The position numbers and the translations under genes were made by a program. A stretch of 64,000 nucleotides of DNA, taken from NCBI GenBank assembly GCA_033675265.1, contig JAUJYZ010000150.1:1-64000 (forward strand). The letters run 5' to 3'. The notes under the pieces were generated by a model that saw only the letters and a program-made list of their open reading frames with translations, was not told where the DNA came from and made no database searches. Shown here in pieces: positions 1 to 13,400 of this stretch. The stretch comes from Actinostola sp. cb2023. Taxonomy: Eukaryota > Cnidaria > Anthozoa > Actiniaria > Actinostolidae. Every line of letters begins with the position of its first letter. The stretch's first letter is position 1.

Positions 1-1240
1 CTATGTAATACATATCAAAACACTAAGTAATACTAAACCAATTAATGTAATAAAAAATCAACCACTATTGTTAAGAAAAAGCTAGCACTAATTAATAACT
101 TTTAACTTTAATGTAATAAAAAATTTTAACCACTAAGGTTGTATAACCACTGTAACCATTACTGGATATAACCCCCGTGGGGACATGTGGGCGTTGGCAT
201 ATTGATTTTTACCCTCAGGGCCGATACCAACAGTCTACAGCAATAATCTTATGTTTATTGGAAACACCTTACAGGTACCGGTTGAGGTATCTTGTGGTTT
301 CCTTTTCGATTTGTAGGCACCTACGAGTTAACCAATCGCGGATTGCACCCATAAAAGGCAAATAGTAGTTTCACTCTATCGACATAAACCACAAGGTCAT
401 CTTTAGAAATAATGGTGCCTGGCTGGCCACAGTATTCGAGCCTATGCAAGCGTTTGAAAAGGGAGTGGTGCTAAACCGAGTTTGAGAGCTCATGATTCTA
501 AACATGGTGATCTAACTTGGGTCTATTGAGTTCACGGGTCGTCCATGGGGGTGTTACGTCCACAACATCAAATGGAAGAAGAAGGAAGAGTCGTTTTTTC
601 CATGGCCATGCAGATTGAAATGAGATATTCTTTTTGTCGTCTATTGAGATGTATCAACTCATTTAACATTATTCATGAAAATTTTCTTGTTATAATGCTA
701 ATGTTTCAGATGTTATTTAGAATGTTGATGTAATTTGCACCTTTAAAATAAAAATGGATTAGCCTATTGCTCTGGCACAATAAAAGAGTTTCTAAGTTGG
801 CGGCGGGTTATGATGACATTTAGAATGGGTTTTGTCACGTGATGCTGCTTGGGGGGCGAGTGTTCAGTTAATTACACAGATGTTGGTACTGCAAAGTGGG
901 AACTTTTTTTGCCATTAACAAATTAGATTTGGATAGAAGAACTACGAGCTGTTACGACTTAGCCAACTTGATATAAACTAGTTGGTACGTGACCTTTGTC
1001 AACAAACCATATCACTGAAGAGGTTCATTGTTAACGCAATAGTTAAACCAAATCTCTCTTGATAACGGCTTAATTATATGGTGTACAATGTTATACATAT
1101 TGGTTAGAACTTTATATTACCATAAGGTTAAAAAGTATTACATAGGGGTTAGCTTTTTACAATAGTGGTTGATGTTATTACAAAAGGTAGTATACCAGTG
1201 GTGAATTGATTAAATAGTGTTGATGTACATTAGTGGGTGA
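1..1240. repeat. Element with imperfect terminal inverted repeats
   Basis: The first ~165 bases and the reverse complement of ~1,085-1,235 share blocks such as ATCAACCACTATTG followed by an AAAAGCTA block, so the segment folds back on itself. Both arms are AT-rich and contain degenerate sub-repeats built on AACCACTA. The ~900 bases between hold no recognisable gene. The left end may be cut by the window edge. Seen directly: the arm similarity. Inferred: that it is a non-autonomous DNA transposon; no target-site duplication was identified. Confidence 0.45.
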
Positions 1241-1984
1241 TACCAAGGGCCAAGGGCACCGAGAAAGAGATCAGCTATGGAGGGGAAATTGCAATAAACG
1301 TTAATTCTTAATTTTCTCCCAGTTTTATTTCTTTACTATTAGATTTATTCTGGCAATTATGTAATCTACATTGTTTATGTTTCTTATCATATAACAATCA
1401 GTGGTATAACTGGTGATACAAACATCGTAAAATCCATATCAACACCGCTTACAGTGATATATGATATCCTTCAAATGTGAAGATACGTTTTTCGACAACA
1501 CAGCCAGCATTTACCCGCTTCTACGGCTTCGGGACGCGTCTGTCATATTACGACAAGAACGAATGTTTGCCTTTTTTTACCGGTGGAAACTTGATTTGAA
1601 AATGGAAAAAGATTTTTTGTCGAGTTAACCGAACGAAGAAATGCAAGGTTCGCTAGAAGAACAAGAATAGACACCAATACCCACTGGAAGGAAAACGGAT
1701 ACGAGCCAACTGTTCATAAAGTTTGAAAAAGAAGGCATCATTGAAAGTTCAATTCACGAGCTGATAACGACTGAACTCAACGAACTTAAGTTTACTTTCA
1801 TGTTTATCTTCGGTTAATAAGAAAGAAGGATGTTCAAAGTATGAGTATGAGCCAAGCAGTCTGAGAGGAACCTTGGAGTATCCAAAGGCACTTGAACGTC
1901 AAAAAGTCACGGCTATACGATCTTCAAACAGCCAATAACTGCAGTGAAACTCTGTGTAAGTTAGTTAGGTGGTCCCGCATAAGA
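1241..1984. other. Non-coding stretch, nothing recognised
   Basis: AT-rich DNA with no long reading frame, no recognisable protein similarity and no obvious repeat. Confidence 0.5.
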
Positions 1985-2605
1985 ATGGAGGTTGCCGTAT
2001 TTTTAACTCGCTCGCTCCGGTCAATATGCTGGATTTATTATGCTTAACACAAATACTAATTCAACTATTCTGCTTTTGGAAGTGTATCAAAATCTATCAT
2101 GTAAGCCGCGTTTGTGAAGCCAGCTGATATTCAAACGACACTATTTCACTAAAAACTGGTGCAAACGGTCTCCTGTCGATTTTTGTTAAACTCGTGAACG
2201 ACCTGTGAGTTCCTAGTAAGTTGGATGATGGCTAAGAAGGAAATTCGATCGCGGCCACGAAATCACCAGTTCATATTACGTTGTCAAATTGAAGGCCTAC
2301 GGTCGTACGGACTCCGGCCTCGAACAATTTCTTCTACCTCGTCAGAACATCAATAGGTACCTAAAAGCGTCGTTAACGACGGTAAAAAAATTCAGTACGC
2401 GGGAAACCGTTTTGGCAGCAGTTGTAGTGAAAATAGTTGTCATTAGAATATCAGCTGGCATTCCCAAATGGGCTTACAATGATAATATTTGAAATAAAAC
2501 ATTCTCACAAAGAACGAATAGTGAATTAGATTTGTTAGAATCAATAACATCCAAGCAATATAGACGCCGGAAACGGAGCGAGTAAAAAAATCGGCAAACA
2601 AGTCA
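1985..2605. repeat. MITE-like fold-back repeat, about 620 bp
   Basis: Bases ~1,985-2,085 resemble the reverse complement of ~2,510-2,605. Shared blocks include TTTGCCG/GTTGCCG, ACTCGCTC next to TCCGG, and an AACAAAT..CTAATTCA..CTATTC series. The arms are diverged, with small indels. The spacer has short open frames but none resembling a known protein. Probably a decayed non-autonomous element. Confidence 0.4.
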
Positions 2606-5600
2606 TTCATTATGCTGAAAACCACCTAAGGATTAATTCTTTTCCACCGAGCCATTTTTAATCATTTTCAATGTTCAGTTACTTTTTATTCTTTTGATTC
2701 AATATCCTAAAACGTTTGGAAGGTAGACATCACTGACCGTATATTCCTGTAAGCTTAGCTTGCCAGTGCCGTGTTGTGTGTGTCTGTAACATTTTAAAAA
2801 AAGAGAAATCTGGGTCTGCTACCACTGGTTTTTGTTATAGATAAAAAAGTAAATTACATGCCGCTGGAGATACGGAATTATCTGCGTGTGAGAAATCTCT
2901 CACCGTTGCTGTGCTCCGTTTGCGTGCTCACTCGTGATAATTATTCTCAAACCGGAAGTAAAATTCCGTTTATCTCAGCGCGGCCATGTAATACAGTAAA
3001 AACCGCATAAAAGAACCATTTTTCCAAGTCAGGCTGAAATGGTCGTAGATATTGGGTGTTAGGAGAAATCAGGTGAATAGGGTCTTAACAGCGTTTCTAT
3101 TTACAGGGCAAAAAAAAAAACAATAATTGTATCCTGATAGGTGTATGTCCTTACAATTGTTTTAATTAGGTGAACTATGGGAACCCTGAAAGGTCTAATA
3201 GAACGTTTTCCAAATGGGTAGATGCAAATGAGTTGCTAATATGCCTAATGAGCTTTACAGTATACCGTACTGCCAAACTAAATTATACCGAAATAATCTG
3301 CTGAACGTACTGCGCAGAAATTTCAGTTTCAGTATAGATGTATGTTCCAATAAGTGTCAGTGGTATAAGCCGCTTCACAGAAGATTCAAATGTGAGCACA
3401 ACCGTATATGCTTGGATTAAACAATCAATTAAAGGCAGTAAATTATGTCTAGTCCTACAGAAAAGTGCAATAGGATATATTTTAAAATTAACACCGTATT
3501 CACTCAGATAGTTCGGATAATGAGGTCGGCAGTACGGTTATACAGTCATTTAACATACTAGCAAACCATTAGCATTCCTAACCCAGTATGGTGAAACGTT
3601 CGAATATCACACTAAACATTAACAACCCAATGATAGGTAAAATAATATTCTGCATATTCAGCACGACTGTACCTGTGTGTTCTGAGCTTTAGTCATTTTC
3701 TCAATACGTAATCACTTGCTTCAATTGTCAGTGCTGACTGGTTAATATATTGGTGCTGTAATGGTAAATTCAGCATGGAGTTCTTAATCCGCATGTTTCT
3801 TATATGCGGTTTTACGTATCTTATATATCCAATTTTCTACATTATTACACTTGTAGTGACTGAGTCACTTATTTTCGCGATTCGTGATGAACAATATTTA
3901 AATACCTTCGGATTTGACTTAAAACGAAAATAACGACATACATGTAAATTTGTATTGATTTCGTATTTCTCTATGCTCGTACATGAATCATGGTACACTG
4001 TTGGTACAACCCTGCAAGGTACACATGTATAATGTAAACAATAGCGATGTACAACTGCAACAAACAAAGGCCGATAACTTGGGCAACGAGTAAAAAGAAG
4101 GTGACAAACATCCCGTAGGCTAATGACGGAACGTCACCGCAAGCATGGAGTCATCGTCAAAGAACATATCTTATCGTAGTAAATTTCGCGCGTACGTAAT
4201 TTCGCTATTTTGTTAAAGAAAGAATTTCGCGAAGCTTTCTCTTTTCGCGATTTCATAAGGGAGAAAAGAAAAAGAGCATTAACAATTCGCCAAAGCGTGT
4301 CAACAACATTTATCCTTTTCTAAAAAACCTAACTTATTTCTAAACCAAACAGGAACAAGGATGACAGTAACTAGACTACTAGATCAAATTGTAGGCTTAA
4401 TACAGACAACAAACAGTTACACCTATACGTTGCTCAGTTGCAAATTGAGATATGGTGTGAATAAGTTGTCCAAAAACATTCGTCATAAATAACGGTAGTT
4501 CAGGTTGATAAATGGTTTCGGATAGGTGTTTTTTCTCGGGTATTGATATTTCGCGTGTTTAAAGTCACGAGCTTTTTTCAGCGAGTCTTAATTCGGATGT
4601 TTGTTTAAATCCCGCCGAAACGCGAACTTAAAGCCTCGCGAAAAATTAAGGACGAATTAAGGTACAAGTCGTTGAAAGTCAGGTCTTAGTTTGAAACTCA
4701 AATTACAAGGAGCCGCTAAATCTGAAATGTCACGATTGCCCGGAACCGAAATACTGCAGAACGTGTGCAAATACCGTGAGAACTCTGATTGGTCCGAAAC
4801 AGCACTTAATCTTTACGATCAATTGAAGGCATGTGTAATTATTTCAACGTGCCCGGCCCCGAAACACTTTCACAAACGTATCCCTATATGATTTCACTTC
4901 AGTTCACAAGGACAGGGAAACGAAGCATACAGAGAAAATTGCTCTAAAACTTCAAAAGAACAGTACTTTATAAAACACAAGCGGAAAAATCCTAAACCGG
5001 TGGATTCGTGGGAGACAAGTTCCCACCCCAAAAAACGTCTGCATATTACAACGGGCAAAAAACATCATTGCTGTTGAAAGCAAATAGGCTTGTTTTATAA
5101 TATTTATCGATTTCCCCACGCATATCATATATAAAAGACAATCACACTACTACCCCCTCCCTCCCACCGCCTTTGCCAGTATGCTACCCTCCCCTCCCAT
5201 ACAAATATTTGTAATATCACTTTATTTTCATATTTTCATTCCTTATTCACCATAATTCACGTTATTCTTTCCCCCCCCCCCCTTAACCCTTATTTAAATC
5301 TGTCTCTCTACCACATTCATTTATTTGCAGTCTATTGTTCACCTGTTATCTTCACATAAAAGCACGTTACCTCTTTCTCCATATGTATGAGGAAATGCCT
5401 ATATAAAAAAAGTAGGATTTACCAATTATAGACTATTAAAATAACATAATTTGTTCAAGACCGATTGCAAGTGACCAGATCTTGGAAATTGGATGGAATA
5501 TGTCTCAACAATATCATTTCCAAGCTCTATTGACTTGGTTTCATGTGTGGCCAAATATACCCCCATCCGAAGGAACATCAATACAAATTTTGAAAGAAAA

Positions 5601-8600
5601 TAATACTTCATATTCCAAAAACAGATGAAAACCCAAAAATTCTTAAGCGTAAAATGGTATAAATTACAATATGCTCACACAAAGATGTTGTCCCTTTTCA
5701 CTGAGTGGAAAACAATGAATCAAGGTTAGATAAATAGAACAATTATTAATAGCTATTGACATTTAAAGAAATGTAATATCGGAACCATGAAGAACTAACT
5801 GGCATGTGTGATTAGCAGGTAATACTCTTGATGACCTTCATGAGAACACCTACTAAAAAATTCTAAACCTTCACTGGCATTCCCAGGTAGCGTCTGACAT
5901 GACGGAAGCAGCATTTGCAAGTTTAGAAACTGTAAATTCTAGCTAGCTAGAAATAATCACCAAGGAAATTACTGAGTGCTAAACGATTTGCTCACTGGTT
6001 CGTTGGAAGCTGCTGAGAAAGTGCGTAAATCCACACCTCTTTAATAACAATAATAACAATAAATGTTTGATTAAATAAGGTCACTTAAGAAATAGGAGGA
6101 CTGAATGGCAATGCACAATGGGAATGTCAATTTTTCGATGGGACAAACTGTGATCTCATTAGCTTTACATGAAACTTGACAACAAGAGTAAGGTAAATGT
6201 AGAAGAACAACTTGTCTCCAATATTTAAATATCAGGTGGCCTGTTAGCCATATGGTATCCCAAGCCAGGTCGGGAACCAGCTGCGCCGACCTCTTGCAAA
6301 AACTACAAAGTACCGGAAGTTCAGGACAATGGGAAATCAAAATCAACTCAAACCCACACCTAAAACACATAACAACATGAACTCATAATCATCATCGTGT
6401 AATAATGCAACTATATTTAGCCTGTATTATTTTGCTACGAATGTTTATAATATGTCTAATATTTATGCTTATACAGGTCCCAGTTTTAAACTAGCCAGGC
6501 TCCATTGGATATACTGTTAAATTAAATCGAATAGTATGGGGGGAACCCCAGTAAATAAGCAAAATTCTTAGCGCTGTCTTGGGCGGTCTGATTGTGATAT
6601 ATTTTCATTCTTGTTTCTATTATACTTAAAATTAGAAACATTACTATGTGGGACAGAGCTATTGCGTACAACAATGAAAGTCAGCCTAGCTCTTGCAATT
6701 GATGCTTACTTTATTTTATCTACTTTTTGTTTGAAACAGATAGAAAGAATAACCAATACTATGGAATCTACTGCTATCAAAGGTTTCTCTTAAAACTGAA
6801 CCTCTAATTGGAATGCAATGATGGAATACCACAGGTGAACAATATTAGCTGACTATTACTTATGATCATCTGTAGTCTTACAGGAGATAGTTGTTTCTAA
6901 TAGAAAGTGAAGTGCTGCGGAGGTTTGTGCACTTGCGTACATGTAGCTTGCAATGTATGCATGTGGGTTTGTCCCTGCTCTTTTTTGTAATGTGCAATTC
7001 TCAGCGAACACTATGTTTACATCACATGATCTGAATATGTGGCAATTTGCATACAGACTAAAGATGTCATTGAATACTGAAGAGGGCAGTTCATTGGTTT
7101 GTGCCTCAGAGGTAGGCAAATCACGGAACGAGAACATGATCGATTGGGTAGACAGTTCAGCGACAAAGTCTCTGTTATCTGGATGAGTGACTGCAAGAGC
7201 ATTCAGAACATTCGTCTCCTTCGGTTAATAATTTGGTCGACTGTTCGACTCATCCACTGACGAACTTTACATGACTGAGCATATAGCAGAGCTGAAAAAG
7301 TCATAAAAAGAACATGTTTCCCCTATAAAGTCACTAATCGTTTGTACTTGATGAATGCTTCAGTAAGGAATAATACACCTACTAAAATTACTGATTGCAA
7401 GCTCCAACGTTGATTCACAATTTACGAATGTATCAACGTCGTTCTAGTTAATCATGCACTATATAGATAGATTATTACCAATGTTTGACACCCTTTTTGT
7501 AGACATTAAATAAGTTGGTTATAAATAAATAACTAAGTTTAATTCTGCACATGAATCAGTCATCGCTCATGGTCAGACTGCTTTTTTAGTTTCCCATTAG
7601 TACTGCCTGCTCCGAAAATCATCCTGACGAACGAAGACTAACACAACCTCGATTTGAGGCCAAATGAAATCCGCCACAGGAACCCCAGCTCAACACAGGA
7701 ACCCCAAGATTGTGTTGAGCTCGCCTGGCGAGTCGCAGCAATTAATTTGAGTGATAATAATTGTAGTTGTTGAAATACAAAAATGAATATGCCTTTTTGT
7801 TCATAACATTCCATGTTTGGTCTAATGAAATGCGGTTAGGGCAACTTGCGAGTGAGCGCCCATGGCGGTGAATGCCGCAAGTCGTGCGCGTTAACCCTCG
7901 ACGTATATTGCTGGTCGATCTTATAACACAAATACAAAGTATCATTCATATTCTTCCCGATCCACTTGCCGCCATAATATAATAAAATTATGGTTATATT
8001 GTAATGATGAAGGAATAGTTATCCGATTAAAGGTCTCAAAACAGTTCTCAATGAGTTCTCAAACGAGTTGTGTTCGTCTGAGAGTCAAACTACATGTACA
8101 CTCAACTTTTTGCCTGACTGACTTTTACTCGCAGAAATAAACTTTAAAAACGGTGATTTTCAAACAAGTTTGTTGAGCGATACATCTACTATTGTGTTTT
8201 TGAGTACAAAGGTGCCAAGAACGCTGTCGTTTAGCCCGTTGTTTCTTTTCATTTATAAAACAAATTATATTAATTGCATCACGCAGTCAAACAATAGCTA
8301 TAAAACTTTCCTTTTGGTATTTAGCATTAAAACGAGCTACACGTTCGGTGCATGTTACGCTAACGAAAACGAGAAGACCGGAAACCAAAGAAATGTCGTA
8401 TATTGTATTTGTTGTTGCGCGGCTGTGTGAACGTCATGTTTGCCATGCTTTAACACGTTAACACAGAAGTGAAAGGACGCTCCACAATAGGCATAGAAAA
8501 ATGCTCCTAATCATCTTTAGTAAAAAAATTTTACAATTATTGTTCGGGCGTAGGATTTTTTGCTTGCATTTTGACTTGAATGCAACAGCAACACTCACTG

Positions 8601-10424
8601 TCATGTTGTTCAGTTCATGTCTGTGAGATCGATTCTTAACGCGCAATATGCGTTTTGACTATAGCTTTAAATATCAAAGGACGGTTGTCCAAAAGGCAAT
8701 TGGGGCGGTTGCTTAAATTGTATAAGTAGCCTGAAGTTTTTTAACAATGATAATATGAGGAATAGTGGATGTGCCAGTATTTGGATTTGAGCTTCAATTG
8801 CGAGTTCAGGTTTGAAAATCGTGATATTTAATGAGTGACGTACAGATGTTTTAATTATTATACAAAAGCGCTCTTGGGCAAAAAAACAATATTGGATTTC
8901 ACGGGCAAAGGTTCTACAATAAAAATGATGTAAAACTTTCTCATAGAAAGAATGATACTTGAAATATGCTAAAAGCGTTACCATTGTGGAGTCACCATAG
9001 CATGTGACACTCGCAAATGGAAGCTCACTCCAAATACTGAACCATCCCCACTATCAGGGATAATAAGCGCATTCCCACCATAAATAATTTGCTGTAACAC
9101 TTAAAGCCAGGCGGTTCAAACGCCCATTACAACCGAATAACAGTTACGCAATAGAGAAATATTGGGCTGTAGTAAGATATATGCCTTATAGAACTTAGGA
9201 TTGTTCAGTCTCAATATGACGCTCCATGTCACTTCACACTTCCCCCGATGGCAGAAAAAGGCTGCCGTAAAATGTTGCACACTGACAATACAAAAAGTCA
9301 GTTATAAGTTTTTTCGAGTCTAATATTAGTCTTGTAAAACAGACAGTGGTAAACCAAGTAAATATGATGAATGATAAATAGCGGGAATAGTTCGTGTCGT
9401 ATTTTATGTATTTATTGGATTCCATATCATACTGAGGACCATAATAACCAAAAATTATTATATTCTTTGTAACCTGTAATCTACTGAGGTCACGACAGTT
9501 AATTCACAACAGCTGGGAAGATTTCACTCGGGGTAACACGTGGCAAGTAGTGACCATTCAACTCGGAAGACAATGTTTCTTCTTAGGAGTTTTTCATATG
9601 CTGTGTGTTGCTTAGACAGCGCGTCACAGTCAAGTCTCCCTCGCATCCCGTTTTTAGTTGAAGGAAACTAAAACGGAGGGGAGAATTATTGTCCACATTG
9701 CGTGCCAGTTCACACAATGTACGTGAGGGCTCCAGGTCGATCAGATATGACCGAAGGAGACAGGCATAGGGACAGCATGTGACTTGAATACTTTGGAAGG
9801 ACACAGTTATCCGCAGATTACAGAGACCTTCTCCTCGCTGTCGCTGATCTTTGCGTGATCAGAGCGTGTTGGGTTTTTGCATGAGAGCAACTACGGCAGT
9901 CAAAGTATTATTGTTCAAGCGGGACGGATCCGATCCTGGGTGTACGGTGCACGGTCAATATACAACTACCTGGTATCTTTGAATTACTGTGTTATATTTG
10001 AAACACTTTTGAAGCATGAGGAGAAGGAAAACTTGGCAAGGAGGCATACAATCATCAATTAGAAGGACAAAACCTATTTATAGAAATAACCCAATTATAA
10101 CTTTATTTATACCACGAGTACAAAGTTGGACTCAGTCTTCAGTAGCTGCTTAGTACCGTTATGTGAAACTGCTTTATTGGATTAGCTACAAAGCCGCGAT
10201 CTGACTATCTGGCAAACATTACCCTCTGGGCATTGCCATAATATATGCTGACTCAGGATTACAGTTTCATGAACATATAGATGCTTCCTCAATGTAAAAC
10301 AGAAAATATCACACACTGGATCAAGACATCTACATGTTACTTGGCTTTTTGTTTTTTGGTGAAGAGGAGTTTTGAGTTTACCTGACTTTCTGTAGTCTTG
10401 CAATGTATTACTTGTTCAAAAAAA
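2606..10424. other. Long non-coding stretch
   Basis: No coding region can be supported over nearly 8 kb. The open frames are all at most about 105 codons, show no recognisable domain and have no convincing splice context. Minor items: a run of C residues near 5,270-5,282 and a short duplicated 'aggaacccca' motif near 7,678-7,710. AT-rich throughout. Probably intergenic or intronic. Confidence 0.5.
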
Positions 10425-10462
10425 GGTTTATTCATTCATGCATTCATTCAGTCATTCATAAA
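10425..10462 (+). repeat. ATTC-type simple repeat
   Basis: Short imperfect microsatellite of CATTCATT-type units just downstream of an A-rich run. Confidence 0.6.
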
Positions 10463-13400
10463 ACTCATTTGCATGATTAATGAGCCATTCCGTCAATCAG
10501 AAGGACGAAATCCATCACATGCATGTACCTTTATAGCGCCGGTAATGCATGCTGCTTATTAAATTTTATTTATATAAAGAATTCTAATGAGGATGGCTTT
10601 ATATATATAAGATTGCTCCTTGGTCACACTTTCGGACCGTCGTTCAAATTGTGGGATCTTTTGAGAGTATTAGTAGTATCGGTGCGCATGTGTGAAAGCT
10701 TAGAATGGCAACACGATGATGCTGCATGTTTGTGTTTTCCTGTGTGTTTTTGTGGTATGGAAAGCAATCTCGGAAAAAATCACGTGTTTTATCGGTCTAA
10801 ATCAGTCGGCTTCGCGTGCATGGTTTTAAAAATCCACGATAATCCCCAACGACTCCTCGTTGCGTATTTGAACAGTACTTAAAATCCCTAATGACTGTTA
10901 TGCCGGCAGAACACTATAACATACTGGTACAGTGTACTATATGAATGCCAACCTAGATAAAATTAGCTGGATGCCAACACAACATTATCTTCTACAAGTA
11001 GTACTATGAGCTTCGACATTGTTCCTGATATCTGGCCAGTCAAGAGTTAGTTTAACATTGTATATAATATATAATATACACCATTTAGAGCATAAAATAA
11101 TAAATTGCTATTTCATTTGAATCGCCAATCCATATTTGTGATTAATTAGCTGCATCATCAGTATGTCAAACTTTTATGGGCATACGGTGTGAGAATAAAG
11201 TGATTCACTGGCTGCTGAAAGTCTAGCTCGTCTGTCTATGACGAAAGTGTATATGTGCAGTTTTTGATTTTTATTTGACCAGGTTACTGCGCCTCGCTGG
11301 ACAAGGGACAAACACCCACACGTATGCAAGCTAAACTGTACTTGCAGTGCTACAACTAGCGGTACACTCACTTTATATACAGAAACGACAAGTTGATACC
11401 GTAATTGTTTCTTTGTAAAGTGAAACTTAAAGAAAGAACAATCTCATGCACGGTTAAACAAATAAGACTGTAACAGAAACCAGAGTTTATTGGTCCATTA
11501 TAGTAAGGCATGTCATCTTGCATCACAGAACAGTTGAAACTCTGAAACACTTCAGTAAGTTTTATACTTTCAGAAAAAGTTCAATAAAAGTCTCTAATTC
11601 TATTTATCAATTTATACGCACTTAGAACCGGAGATATGAAATACAAATGCAAACCTGATTGATTGAACGGCGTTGGACAGATAATGATTAACAGGATTCT
11701 TTGGCTTCACATGAACCGTTTTGAACTCTGGAATACACTTTTTCGTAAAGTTTTTATACTTCGCGGTGCATTAAAAGAACTCATTACAATTCTATTGATC
11801 AACTGTACTATAAGGCTTACGTCCTTGAGTCAATAGAAAGGCCTCAATCACTAAAAATACCTCAATTCTACTGATTTCAGTCAATTATAAGCTTTAAGTT
11901 AAGCTTGGGTTTTTATGGAACTGGATCATGCATGTAGGTAAGGGTGAATGATCCGCCGGTTAGCTAGGCAGTGCAAAAGTAAAATCAACACTAATTGGAT
12001 AAGTAATTAATTGGATTATTTTAATTATTAATGGTGATTAGTAGAAGAAGCGTGCTCACGAAAACATTCTCGATCAGCGATATACAGCCAATAGAAGTTG
12101 AATCACTGTGATTTATCTGTATGGATAATCAATACATTTGGGAGCTGAAATCATTTCTCCTTGCAGGCCGGCATACTGAGTTTATGTAGCAAAAGAACAT
12201 AAGCTCAACATGTCGAGTTTTCAAAGGCATATACCCGACTCAGTACAGATATGAAAGATTTGTCACTCCCCAAAAATGACAAATCGTCACGGCTCTGATA
12301 GAGTTCAGTCAAAATGCCGGGGGATATATCTGCGCTTAAGCTAAAACAATTGGTTTAGTACGATGTTCTAGTGGCCGAAATATCGTTTGGAGCCATATTA
12401 TTCACTGATATTTGGGTAAAGCGAATTCAGATGGCGATATTTCGGTTAGGGCGATATATGGGTAAGGTATCAGGGTACCTCAAACGACCATCACGCACGC
12501 AACACGCTCTAGCGCGTACTCGTACGTTTTAAAACCTCTATAAAGTTATTAATTTTCGAAAGCTGAATAAATGCAGAATTCAATAAAACCATTAGGTTTT
12601 AGAACAAAAACAGCTATTTGAAAATAGGAAAAAAGTCAGATTTCACATCACTATTCCTCGCCAAAGGTCCATACAGCCCGTAATTATCCTCGACTAAACT
12701 TATAAGCTCATGAGATTAGTTACAAAAAAGATGTCTCCGTTTATCGATAATTAACCGTTGCGTTGTATTACGGTCTAAAACTCGAGCTCAGCAAAACGGG
12801 AAACACTTACAAAACAATTAAACTTCGAAGGAAATTGCATATTAAATCGGAGAATCTCTTTTGAGAATGTTTATTTTGACAAAGTTATTACCAAATTTCA
12901 GCTAATCGGTATAAATCCTTGACCCGGAAACTCCAAAAATGTGCCGCTGATCATGTCTATTGTTCGAAATAGAGCAAAAGAAGTTGTTCAAGTAAGTGGC
13001 GCCCGCGGGTTCCAAACGCGTCATAAATCACCAAAAGTATGTGATCCAATACCTAGACATCTCGGAAGATTCACAAACCAAGATCGCCTACAGTAGAAAA
13101 ACGTGGCAGGGAAAACCAAAGTAGATGGGGAAAATACGAGCATTTTGTCCGGGAGTGGTGGCATCGGATCAAGGTATGGTTTTGAGGGAGCCGTACGATT
13201 TTGGAACTTCTTCGCATCTGCCTCTTTGTGGAAAGTGTTGTCGTGAAGTTACTTTGACAGCTTGTGTCAAATCTTTTGCATCAAATGTGAAACAAACACT
13301 CGTTTTTGATCAACTTTAGGAAAAAAAAATTTTAGATCTGTTGGAGATGATATGATAATATCAATTAGATTTGATTGTCAACCAAAACAAACGGTGTGGT

